NCBI GenBank assembly: GCA_037576195.1
Contig: CM075104.1
Coordinates: 4,346,775-4,410,774 of the forward strand
DNA length: 64,000 nucleotides
Reading direction: 5' to 3'
Source of the DNA: Phytoseiulus persimilis
Taxonomy: Eukaryota; Arthropoda; Arachnida; Mesostigmata; Phytoseiidae
In this document: positions 53,216 through 63,268 of the stretch, in pieces
Layout of the letters: each line of letters begins with the position of its first letter
Position numbering within the stretch: the first letter of the stretch is position 1
Made by a program: the position numbers and the translations under genes
Notes under the pieces: model-generated
What the model saw: only the letters and a program-made list of their open reading frames with translations
Databases searched by the model: none
Told to the model about the DNA's origin: nothing

Positions 53216-54427
53216 ATCACTGGTGTAGAGGTTGTTGTTCGAACTTCGACGGTCACGAATTCTGAACAGAAATCGAGCTCGCCCCTGGAACAGGACCCTC
53301 GAGCTGTGAGCTCTCATATTGATCTTCGCTCGACCTCCCATGTTGGGCCGTGCATAGATCTGATAACACTTTTCTTTGGGAGATAAGAGAATACCTGGAA
53401 TATTTGACATGGACGGAATTGGCACTTCTGGATGGAATTGCCGTTGATTCATCGACGGAGCAGAAGGGTTCTGAACCAAGGACAGAGGCCACAACTGATA
53501 GCGAGGAGGAGCAAGACCTGCTCTCCGCGCAACACATCCCCGGAACAACGGACACGCGAGAATGAATATATTTGAATGATCGGCCTTTGATTATTATCGA
53601 TGATATCCTGGTTAGTTCACACCTGGCCGACTTGATGACTGAGGCTCCATAAGACTCGAGACTTCGTTGCCAAAAACCTATATGAAACGCGCTGCAAGCG
53701 ATTGTGTTGGTAAGGTATCCGAAGGGCTTCAAGACTGCCACATTCTTCGATGCGGGATCAGCGTGCTGACTGGATGTGGGGCTATACTTTCCAGACGATT
53801 GAGGAAGCAGTTACGTACTTCGTTGGAGAACAGATCGTCTTCGCTGGGCGCGACCAATTCCAGCTCGTATCAGCCGTACAGGGATACGCTGCTGCAGCGT
53901 GCTAGTGACTCCGCGCAATCCGTCTATCCAAAGCTCGAGCTAATCGGCGATCTTAGGGGTTCTTGCCTCAATTTTCATAAGAAATAGTTATCGGATACCA
54001 AGCTTCCCTACCAGTATCGAATCAGTCTGCCGCTAGCCGTCGCATATATTACATGAGGTGAAGCGTCTACCGCCTTCTTCCACAACAGCAGTTTTGCTTT
54101 TCGCCTTCTCCACCTGACGTCCTTCGCGGAAGACTTCTACGAGCGCGCATGATGTAAATCTGGATCACATAGTTCATGAAATGAAATGTGAGTCTTCAGC
54201 GTCCCCCCTCGCTTCCGATATATCCAGCAGGTGTTCTCCGTGGAAGCAGTGTTCTCGTAGCCCCATACCAACGAATCCAGATTGTCTGTATTACTTCAGT
54301 GGGGCTGAGATGTGTGAGACTTTCGATGTGTATTCGCACGGAGAAGTGTATTCGGAACAAGGCCGGCGCTGGTCGTGGACAGGAGTGGAAATCGCACGGA
54401 ATCGGGGTCTGAGAACTCGCACCCACT
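53216..54427. other. Intergenic, no gene recognised
   Basis: Open frames at 53253-53741 (-), 53667-53987 (+) and 54181-54432 (+) have no recognisable domain. Confidence 0.4.
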
Positions 54428-54828
54428 CATAGAATAATCCAGGCGTCTTGCGCCGAGTCACGTTCACCATCCACGATCATGACATGATCCTCTGTGAGCT
54501 CCATGCCGGCCGCGCTCGGACCGTGTGGTGACTTTGTGATGGTCTTGTCGATGAAACGCGACCGCTAACAAGAGATCTTCCCGCCCTGTGGGCCTTGAAT
54601 CATTGAATTCCAAGTATTCACCGTCAATTCCTGTTTTGCTAACGAAAAGAACCAAGTCGAGTTCCATGGAGTAGCTGTATTGAAGAGTTTTATGAATCGG
54701 GCTCCTAATGTTTTTGTGGTACCCTTTCGAATTTTGGCGGGGCAGGGCTCATCGCTGTCGAGCGTCTGCTGCATTTCCGTGCCAACATCCTTTTCGGCGT
54801 CGATGTCGGGGCTGTAATATCGCCTCAT
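54428..54828 (-). pseudogene. Unidentified protein-like frame with one in-frame stop
   Basis: From ATG at 54828 the frame runs MRRYYSPDIDAEKDVGTEMQ..., through TWFFSLAKQELTVNTWNS and, after one TAG near 54566, to AAGMELTEDHVMIVDGERDS and QDAWIIL with a stop at 54428. Residue content (acidic/basic balance, few Arg/Ser runs) is more protein-like than the surrounding noise. I do not recognise the family. It ends only 59 bp from the RACK1 start on the other strand, so it overlaps the RACK1 promoter. It could be a decayed gene or retrocopy, or two exons split by an intron I cannot place. Confidence 0.3.
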
Positions 54829-54886
54829 TGTGCCGTGTTGAGAAATCTACGTAAATCCGTGCGATTTTTCACTGTTTAACAGCAAA

Positions 54887-57091
54887 ATGACGTCGCTCGT
54901 TCAAGAGCACCTCGTCTATCGAGGCATAATGCACGGTCATAACGGATGGGTCACTCAGATCGCCACCAACCCCAACTATCCCGAAGTGATCCTGTCTTCA
55001 TCTCGAGGTATGTTTCCCGTCTCGACTACCGCCGAAATCCCGGGTTGCTGACAGCGTGTGACAGACCGGAGAGCACAGATCGATCGCGACGACGACGTCC
55101 GCGAGGAAACTCGAGAAGGAGTGATTATAACGTCCGTTTAAAGGCCCCGTGTGTTGTTTTCGAATGTTGTGAGGGCTGCACACGTTGCCCCGCTCGCCAC
55201 GGAGCTCGGCCGCAGCTGCAACATCGCGGCTCCTGCCGCGGATTCGCCGGAGGCCGAGCTCGACCCGTGGCGCTTAACATATGGACGAGTCGTGATTGCC
55301 AAGGTGTCCAGTCCCAGTCCTGCAAGTCGTGAATGAGGATCGCCCATCCAAGCGGATAGGCTAACGGGAAATCATAGAAGCTGACGATATGACTGGAACT
55401 CGGAGCCGGGGGCGAAATCATTCTGACTGTGACCTCGATAATTCCAGACAAGACCCTGATACTCTGGGATTTGAAACGCGAAGAGGGATGCTACGGAGTT
55501 CCCAAGAGGCGTCTGCATGGCCACGGACACTTCGTTACCGATGTTGTCATGTCATCTGATGGACATTACGCACTCTCCTGCTCCTGGGATAAGCATCTCC
55601 GCCTGTGGGATCTGAACGCCGGCAAGAGCACTCGCCGTTTCGAAGACCATAAGAAAGACGTTCTCTCCGTTGCTTTCTCGGCCGACAACAGACAGATCGT
55701 TTCCGGGTCCCGCGACAAAACCATCAAGGTAATTCAGCTTTTATGTCGCTATTCCGCGGGGATTCACCCGACATGACATAAGGAGATCATCTCACATATT
55801 GATGAGTTTGCAAGGATTCGCCTCGTCATGAGATGGCTTCAACGAAACTGCTTGCGGACAGCACAGTTCCGGAAGCGCGGGCTGCGACGCCGATGAGCCT
55901 AGAGGCGTGGCATGATGATTTTTTCACAACTCCTAACGGTCTTCAGTGAACGACTGCGGAGAACAAACTTCACACAATGCATCTGATACTTATTGACCAT
56001 TGAGATCAGATGACACACTGTGGCAAGAGAACCCGGCTCCTGATCCTGAGTTTTCTTTTACAGCTGTGGAACACTCTCGCTCAGTGTAAGTACACCATCG
56101 TCGAAGATGGACACGAACATTGGGTGTCTTGCGTGCGATTCTCGCCCAACAACACCAACCCCGTCATCGTCTCCTGCGGCTGGGATCGTGTAGTTAAGGT
56201 CTGGAACCTCGCAAACTGCAAGCTCAAGACCAACCACCGTGGTCACAAGAGGTACCTGAACACCGTCACTGTCTCCCCCGATGGTTCTCTCTGTGCCTCT
56301 GGAGGCAAGGTCAGTACATCAATTGTTTCCTTTCGGACTCGAGTTGGCTCCAGACTCGCATTCCGTCACTTCGTCGAATCTTGAATTCACATGATGACTA
56401 ATTCACAACGCTGAAGCCCTCGGGTTCATGTGGTTTTTCCACAAATTTCTGATTCTTCTTCACGCTTCGGTTCTTGCGCGCCAAGTTCCGAATGAGCTCC
56501 TCCCTCACTGCTCAATTTCTTTTCCAGGATGGTCTCGCTATGCTCTGGGACTTGAACGAGGGCAAACACCTTTACACCCTCAACAACAAGAAGGAGTCCA
56601 GCAGCATCAACACACTCTGCTTCTCCCCCAACAGATACTGGCTTTGCGTTGCCAACGGAGGAGGCATCAATGTCTGGGTGAGCACTTCTTTTCCCCCAAT
56701 GTTTCCTGTCGCAACGATTGGTCGAGTGCGAATTTCCTCACCGACCGTTGAGGAAGCGCCGAATGATGAACGAAAAATACACATTCAACAGCTGATACCA
56801 TTGAAGATAAATTTTTCATCTGACAAGCCACTTCCTGAGGAAGTACTGCATATTGAAGGGTGAACTGCGAGGGAGCTGCGATAAACTCAAATTTTCCCTC
56901 CGCAGGACTTGGAGAACAAGCGTCTCGTGGATGAGCTGAAGCCTGAACTCGTCTGCAACAACAACACCAAGAATAAGAGCAGCGAATGTATCTCTCTAGC
57001 GTGGGCTCCCGATGGCCAAACCCTCTTTGCCGGTTACACGGATAACTCGATTCGTGTCTGGCAGGTCAGTGTGAAGCAGTCTACTGCCTAA
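54887..57091 (+). CDS. Rack1: RACK1 (receptor for activated C kinase 1), five exons, complete
   Basis: Seven-bladed WD40 propeller of the 40S ribosomal subunit head that also scaffolds PKC and other kinases. Exons: 54887-55007, 55448-55728, 56064-56309, 56528-56677 and 56906-57091; GT-AG throughout, phases 1,0,0,0; 327 residues (human 317). Motifs in order: [17 protein letters not shown] (the R-x-K ribosome contact, Arg40/Lys42), [131 protein letters not shown]. Blade 6-7 has a longer loop ([10 protein letters not shown]), explaining much of the extra length. A TTTAACAG acceptor-like site lies just before the start codon, so a 5' UTR intron is possible. Introns 2-4 contain snoRNA-like elements. 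Confidence 0.98.
55907..55991 (+). ncRNA. Candidate C/D box snoRNA in RACK1 intron 2
   Basis: Box C ATGATGA at 55912-55918 and box D CTGA at 55983-55986, 75 nt end to end; box D lies 77 nt before the 3' splice site (56063). A C'-like GTGAACG is near 55947. The bases after box C (TTTTTTCACAACTC) resemble those in the intron 3 candidate. The terminal stem is weak, which lowers confidence. Confidence 0.5.
56386..56457 (+). ncRNA. Candidate C/D box snoRNA in RACK1 intron 3
   Basis: Box C ATGATGA at 56391-56397, D' CTGA at 56411-56414 and box D CTGA at 56449-56452 (62 nt from C to D). Box D is 75 nt before the 3' splice site at 56527. The possible D' guide is CTAATTCACAACG. No strong terminal stem is apparent. 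Confidence 0.55.
56751..56836 (+). ncRNA. Candidate C/D box snoRNA in RACK1 intron 4
   Basis: Box C ATGATGA at 56763-56769, D' CTGA at 56792-56795, C'-like TTGAAGA at 56801, and box D CTGA at 56820-56823, 82 nt before the 3' splice site (56905). An external stem AGGAAG (56751-56756) / CTTCCT (56831-56836) can close the structure. Possible guides precede D' (ACACATTCAACAG) and D (AAATTTTTCAT); target rRNA sites are not assigned. Confidence 0.6.
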
Positions 57092-57130
57092 AAAATCGTG
57101 CCCTCAGATCGTGCGATTGACGTGCTGGAA

Positions 57131-57136
57131 AATAAA
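57131..57136 (+). terminator. Rack1: RACK1 poly(A) signal
   Basis: AATAAA lies 40 bp after the stop codon, giving the very short 3' UTR usual for RACK1 and other ribosomal-protein-class mRNAs. Confidence 0.8.
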
Positions 57137-57139
57137 ACA

Positions 57140-59149
57140 AAACTCCAGAAACTTGCGACGTCATTTCTCCAACTATTAGCGTAGCCTTCAATACCTGGAA
57201 TTATATACTCAAAGAGCTGCATCAGCCACTCTCAAGGTCGATCATGCTTCCGTGATGCGAATGCGAACGATTTGCCGCGTTGGATCGCGAGGTGGAATAT
57301 AGAAACCATCGAACACTGAGTAGGCTACATCGGTTTCAAACTTCCTGAGAAACTCGGTGTTGCCTTTGTGATTCCACCCAGACGTGCGAAGTCTTCCGCA
57401 AACTTTGCGAGGAACGCTAGACCGTTATTTTCTTGCAAGAGGCTGTTCGAGATCAGAGGAGCAGGATTGACAGATGACACGGTTTCCACAGGTTTGGTAG
57501 AGGAAACCTTTGCGGGGTTTTGATTAAGTGGCGCTTCCGTTGGATTCGAAACCCTCAGTTATTTCTACCGGTTCTAGAGACTAGATCGGCCATCTGGCGC
57601 CGGAGTACTCCGTCTGGTACCGGAGCGCTATTCTAGAAGAAGTATCAATATGTTATGTGATGAGCTCCCTCTACACCTGTCATCCCCTTAGGTGTCCCAA
57701 TGAGGCATAACATTGGAAAGGCTGTCAGCTCATATCGTATCTCGCTACACTCCGAATTATTGCGTTGAGGTACGTTTTTCTCCCTCTGAGAGCTGAAATC
57801 TATTGACGCTCTTCGATGGTCTACGAGAATACAACTGGAGGTTGTGGTTGTCTCATTGGGAAGGGAAGATGGTCATGGTGATGATTATGATGAGAAAAAT
57901 ACGGGGAAGGGATCATGACGTGTCTGTCATCTCGTACTGTCATGCTTGTTTCACGGACTTCAAACATGGATCGGTTTCAGAACGTGTTCATTTAGACCAC
58001 TAACCTTCGGTTCTCTCCCTATGCCACTGTCTGCATCGCTCTCACCGCAGAAGGACGGAGAAGGCTGCCCACTCGCAAGCTTGAGCACCGCAAACAACTG
58101 GATCCTGATTTTAGGGCTCCTCACAGGTCTCACGAAGCCAGACGCCCCTCTCAAAGTTTTTATCTCGAACTTGGTACACTAATGGTTGTCAAAAAGACTC
58201 TCGATCTCCCCTAACTCTCCGACGCTTCCGGTCAGGACGTGTGGTACGCGAGAGGCTCAGGCAAACCTCTTGGGGCCCTCTTTCGAGCGTGGGCCGGAAG
58301 CTCTCCTCTGCATCGATGACTGACAGACCGCATTAGGTTATGGCCCCCATCTTGTTGGCTCATACGGTCTCGATTCCGCTCCAAAATGCAGTGCGTTATC
58401 GAGGTTCGCCGCCGCGAGGCAAATTGAGCTGATCGCCGTCCCAACCTCTCCTCAAACTGACGCTGGGCAGGCGCTGACTTCTCCTGATTTCCCGTTCGGA
58501 GAGGAATAGCACACAGAGATTGACAGTCTGGCGCTGGTTTTTGATTGTGGCGCCTGAAGTCGCCGATGACCCGCAATCAACTCCTACGTCCGCGAGAAGC
58601 GTTTCGAGAGAACCATTCATGTTTTAGGCGGCTGTGTTGTACTTGTTCAATGGGTCGATGGTGAGGATATGTCGAGCGATATGATATCGGAGTGCTCGAG
58701 TCGAACGGAAACACAAATTCTCTCCGAATCCAGTTCCAGATGGAGGATATCGATCCTGGATGCCAGGGATAGGGTTCTGGATTAGTCCACAGTCATTTTC
58801 AGCCAATTAGAGAGCGAAAGGTCTCGGGATACACGTTGAAAGCTTCTCTCTTCGAGATCGAACTGCGAGACGGCGCCGGAGAATTCGGTTTATTCAAGAA
58901 ATATCGATCAGATGACTCATTCAGGGCAGGCGCCTACTATATTTGATCAATGCTGAAGCGCTTCGCGAATTCAGCGCAGCGATCAGCCCCACGGGCGTCA
59001 TCACAAGTTGAGAGGCATGGAAACAATAATCCAACGGGGGAGAATTCTCAATGCGATTCCTCGGACGGCCGATCGGCTCTGAACATCAGGGGCTCGGAAG
59101 AGAATCCTCGTAGGAAAATTCTGTGTGTACACGTACTAAAAGTTGAACA
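57140..59149. other. No gene recognised 3' of RACK1
   Basis: No domain or repeat array is recognisable. The minus frame at 58232-58576 is Arg-rich and overlaps another open frame. Confidence 0.4.
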
Positions 59150-59350
59150 TCGTGGACGGATGGGGATTTCCCGCGGAACATATGAATCATCATCTGACTG
59201 AAATCCGCGAACCAAATGTTGAAAACTACACAGTACAAATGTCATCTGATTCAGCAACGGGACACGACAAGATAACAGCAGCGGTCTTGGAACAACTCGG
59301 TGAAATCGAGGTAACCAGAATCTGCCCAGTATTAGGTGATACATTCGGAG
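59150..59350 (+). mobile_element. Short LINE reverse-transcriptase fragment
   Basis: The frame reads SDSATGHDKITAAVLEQLGE IEVTRICPVLGDTF, close to the early RT segment (.ATGPDgI....LK.l......i.pvL..iFN) of jockey/CR1-type LINEs. Nothing else of that element is visible; the larger RT relic starts right after it. Confidence 0.45.
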
Positions 59351-59379
59351 GCTGTTCTGTCGATCCCCCTCGATAGGGT

Positions 59380-61500
59380 TCGTGGCCGCTCACTCACGTC
59401 CCCTGTCCGCGAGAACCTCAGCCGCTTCCACAGAAAGAGGACTCCCCCAACACGGTCTGCCCCCCACGCCAGTCCTTCGGCTGCCGGCCGCTCGCGCGAG
59501 GGCTCAACGGCCAGGTTGGTCCAACTGAAGCTCTACCAAGGTGACGTATCGACGGCTGCTCGCACTCTACTTTCTACCGACGTCACAATTGCAGTTGGTA
59601 ACACATTGAGACGCCTTGCTGGGAAGGTCGCCTTTCGTAAATTCAAGGAGGCTATCCGTGATCTGGTCGCTCCCACCCAGCTGGGCTCCGGCGTCGAGGA
59701 GGACTGTGAGGCTGTGGTTCATGCTGCGGCCAGTTTCCTGAAGGTCAACAAGGACTGTGAGAAAAAAACTCGTCAAGTTGGACTTCGCTAATGCTTTCAA
59801 AACCCTTCGGCGGGACCTCATCCTCCGTTAGATTCAGGCGAACTTCCCAGCCCTTCATCCTATGATTCACCAGGCCTACAAGCTCGCGACCAAGCTCTCC
59901 TGGGAGAACCAGGCGACCCTCTCCAGGAACGGTGTACAACAGGGGGACCCTTGGCCCCCGCCCTCTTCTGCATCGCCCTCCAAAGTTTGTTATCATCCCT
60001 TGAGTCCGAGTTTGGACCTTGGTCCCTGGATGACGGCACGCTGGGGGGCTCTCTCGAGTCGGTCACATCGGACATCCGAAAAGTGAAGGACTTCTTCGGT
60101 GAGTCGGGGTTGGAGCTCAACGGCGCCAAGTGCGAGGTATTCGCGCTCTCTGATGCCCCTTACGTGCGGTTGACGACCTTCCAGAGTGTCCGCCAGCTGC
60201 TCGACGGAGCCCGCCTTCTGGCCGACTCGTAGTTGGAACTCCTCGGAGCAGCTCTGAGCGGCCGGTCGATGGAGGGAGTTCTTGGACGAAGAAACCGGCT
60301 CGCTCTACTTGTGGTGTTCGCGACTCCCGCTGCTGGAAGCTCATCCGGCCTTGTATCTTATCCGATGCTCACTCTCCGCCCTTCGCGTTATTTACGTGCT
60401 ACGGTGCGCCGACGCTGAAACCTCCCTGGACCTTCTTCAGCTGTTCGACGAGAAGCTACGGGCCTGTTTGACCACTGTCTCGAACCTCGACCTAACCAGC
60501 GCCGAATCGTGGAGACAGGCTCCTTTACCCGTTCCATCTGGGGGTCCGAGCAATCACCGATCTGGCGACCAACTTACGCTTGGGCTCCTTGTGTCAATCC
60601 AGAGAGCTGGCAGCGAGCTCCTCGCCACTTGAAGTCGCCGCCCACCTCGGGACAGGATCGAGGCTCTTTCTCGGAGATTTCTGACTCGATGGCATGTCAT
60701 CCCAGATGAGATCTCGCAGGCCATTCTGGACAGGGTCGTCGTCGCGTCCCGGCGCTCGGAGCTTACTGACGCCGTCTTCCATCCAAGCAGCGGAAAATGA
60801 TTCTATGCCCTTCCTTGGCCATCGATAGGCACAATGCTGGACAACAACACACTTCGCATCGCTGCTGGTCTCCGTCTGGGCGAGCCGATCTGTGCTCCCT
60901 ACCTCTGTGCCAGGTGTAGCTTCCCGGTCTCTGCTTTCGGGGACCATGGACTGAGTTGCTCACGCAGCAGTGGCCGACACTCCCGCCATAGGGCTTTAAA
61001 TTCGCTCATATGCCACGCGTTGCGCTCCGCGTCGATCGCAAACGAACTGGAGCCGTCGGGCTTGTCGCGAAACTCTGCGCTTCGTCCGGATGGCCTCACG
61101 CTCACCCCTTGGAGGGCGGGCAGATGCCTGGTGTGGGACTGTCTGGGACAGCCACCCTCCATCCTATAGACCTAGCGCGTCCCGCACGGCGGGAGCTGTG
61201 TTGAATTTGGCGGAGTCTGCGAAGTTGACGAAGTATCGTGAGCTTGAGTCCCGCTTCATCGTCCAGTTGGGAGTGCTTGGTCGTATTTCGGAGTCATTCC
61301 TTCAGGATTTGGGGAGACTCATCGAGGTCGTTTGTGGGGACAAGAGAGCGGGGGAGCACTTATTGCAGAGGATCTCAATCGAGGGGCAACGGGGTTGCAG
61401 TCAGGGCATCGCTACCTGCCGGGGACCTCCTTGCCGGAATAGGCTGAGACGGTGGCCTTCGTCAACGGGCTCGTTCTCATCGTTCCATTGAATAAAAGTG
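59380..61500 (+). mobile_element. Decayed non-LTR retrotransposon with C-terminal CCHC and endonuclease-like region
   Basis: Pieces in several frames follow one order: GDVSTAARTLLSTD (about 59540), TLRRLAGK (59605), RT motif A VKLDFANAF (59778), GVQQGDP (59930), LDDGTLGG (60028, active-site segment), GLELNGAKCEVF (60105), GSSSGL, then CARC...H....C zinc knuckle (about 60905-60960), RHRALN, RPDG...W (61085-61120) and KYRELESRFIVQ (61235). RT followed by CCHC and an RPD-type nuclease is the layout of R2-group (restriction-like endonuclease) LINEs. About 130 residues are missing between GDVSTAARTLLSTD and TLRRLAGK relative to related proteins, and the reading frame changes at least three times, so it is inactive. 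AATAAA at 61490 may mark its 3' end. Confidence 0.65.
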
Positions 61501-61627
61501 TATAATCTAAGCCCATGATTTAGTTCTTCTAGCCTCGAATTCTGAGGTTCATGACGCAGGGCCGAATTTACGAAGTCGCCACCCCTAGTCTGAAAGAAAT
61601 TGGCGCCCCCAGGCTGAGAGGGGCGTA

Positions 61628-62468
61628 GCCTCAGATGCCAGAAACTCAGATGCCAGACTCTCAGATGCCAGAAACTCAGATGCCAGAATAAAACACTCCC
61701 CCGACTGCGGATGGGTCCCCGCTGATTCAGCGGGTTATTGGAGGCCGCGAATGAAGTTAGGCAGAACCGGGGAGCTCGATGGGGAAAGCTACAGCTCCAA
61801 AGGTTCTAGCACAGGCTACCTCTGTTACCCTCCTTGGGCCAACAGGATCAGCTTGAGAACCACCCCGGACATGTGATTATTGTCGATCGACGTGGAAAAC
61901 TCAACGACGTCCTCATTGCGGGTCTCCGGACCCGCCTCAATCCTACACTCTCTCCGTCACTGGCAGTGATGATTCGCTAGCGACGAGTAGAAAGGAAGGT
62001 AGTTCCTCCCATAACTCCGTGCATTGAGTGAGGAATCGCCGAGCTAGCGGCCCAAAATCCAAGTTGAGGCCGAGCGAGCTTTCGGCGAAGGGGGCTGCGA
62101 CCGCTCGGAATGCGCGAAGGATCGCTTTTCTATTTCCCCGGAGCTCGAGTCCCCGAACGTCCACGCTGATCGAGATTGAAGACATGCATCGAATGTCCCA
62201 TCCATTCATCATGATTCATTCGTTGCCATCATCAGCAAACCATCAATAAATCACAGGGGGTGCGGTGCAGCGTGTACCATATGTACAAAGGGTCTGCCGC
62301 ATGACTCGCGCTCGTTGCAGACGTCGGAGACGCTTTGCTCCCAAATCCGCTTAATTAGCGGGGATCTATCCGGGATCGGGAGAGGGTTTCATTCTGGCAT
62401 CTGAGTTTCTGGCATCTGAGTTTCTGGCATCTGAGTTTCTGGCATCTGAGTTTCTGGCATCTGAGGCA
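61628..62468. repeat. Opposed arrays of a 15-bp repeat (foldback-like structure)
   Basis: Left array 61628-61689: four units of CTCAGATGCCAGAAA. Right array 62391-62467: five units of its reverse complement TTTCTGGCATCTGAG. The inversion extends inward about 50 bp (left GCTGATTCAGCGGG at 61721 against right CCGCTTAATTAGCGGGG at 62348), giving arms of roughly 110-125 bp. Between them is about 650 bp without a domain. Arms built from short tandem repeats are typical of foldback/Galileo-type DNA transposons. Exact ends are unclear because no clean target duplication is visible. Confidence 0.75.
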
Positions 62469-63114
62469 TAACCAATACAGACGGTTACCTCGTACTCTAT
62501 GCATCCACATCCAGACAGAGATAGTATTTAAACGTTCTGTGATAATGATTCAGGCGGGAGCGTAAGAATGTAACGCAGAAGCCGATGGTTGCAAACCATC
62601 CGCAAATATCGTTGAAGATCGAAGCTTCCAAAATTTTATTGTTGAATCGAACGACTCGCTTCCTTACTTCTCTTTGGGGCAGGACGGCGATAATCAAACC
62701 GTGATCGGAAAGTGCTCATTGGGCTTAACAACTCTGGACTCAGCATGGATAATTCTTCTTTCCGATGGGCTTCTGGATCGGGATATATTCAATCTGGTGG
62801 CAATTTCTCCCAGTTCAGGGGGCGGCAGTTCCTCTCAGGGTTATGCCTCAGATGTATTTGGGTAAATTGTGAGAATGCACTCGCGGAGTTTCCGTCAACA
62901 GTTTGGATTCCAATATTGCTGAGTCAGAGCTGAGTCGAGCGTCGTGCCGGCGTGAGGTTCAAAGTCTGAATCAGGTAACTGGTGTCAAACGCGAGAGAGG
63001 ACAAGGGGCAGCACTGCCAGCATCTCTGCTGAAATGGAGGCAATAAGTCTCTGCAGAGATATTGATTGACGGATGAAAATCAGTTTTATTGGTGGGAGTA
63101 TAGGAGCGCCTAAC

Positions 63115-63235
63115 GGTCCCGTTAAATTCATCGCCGCTGGAAAACTCGCCGCCACTGTAAAATTTGCCTGGATCAACTGATTCGCCGCTTTTGCAAAGCT
63201 TACCGCCGCTGAAAATTTTGCCGCCCTGAGCTATG
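63115..63235. repeat. Degenerate direct repeats (GCCGCTG-AAAA-TT-GCC)
   Basis: Four to five imperfect units resembling TCGCCGCTGGAAAACT, each about 20-25 bp, lie next to the right end of the hAT-like element. Subterminal repeats of this sort often bind hAT transposases; that role is inferred. Confidence 0.5.
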
Positions 63236-63268
63236 GCCCAGACGAGCCTAATGGTAAATCCGGCCCTG

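Larger units (their letters stand above)
61557..63268. mobile_element. Non-autonomous hAT-like element, 1.7 kb
   Basis: Left end CAGGGCCGAATTTAC at 61557 and inverted right end GTAAATCCGGCCCTG ending at 63268 match at 14 of 15 bases. The 8-bp flanks TCATGACG and TCAGGAGC agree at 5 of 8 positions, compatible with an old hAT-type 8-bp duplication. No transposase is seen inside. It contains inverted arrays of a 15-bp repeat and degenerate direct repeats near the right end. It may be one element or nested insertions. Confidence 0.6.
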
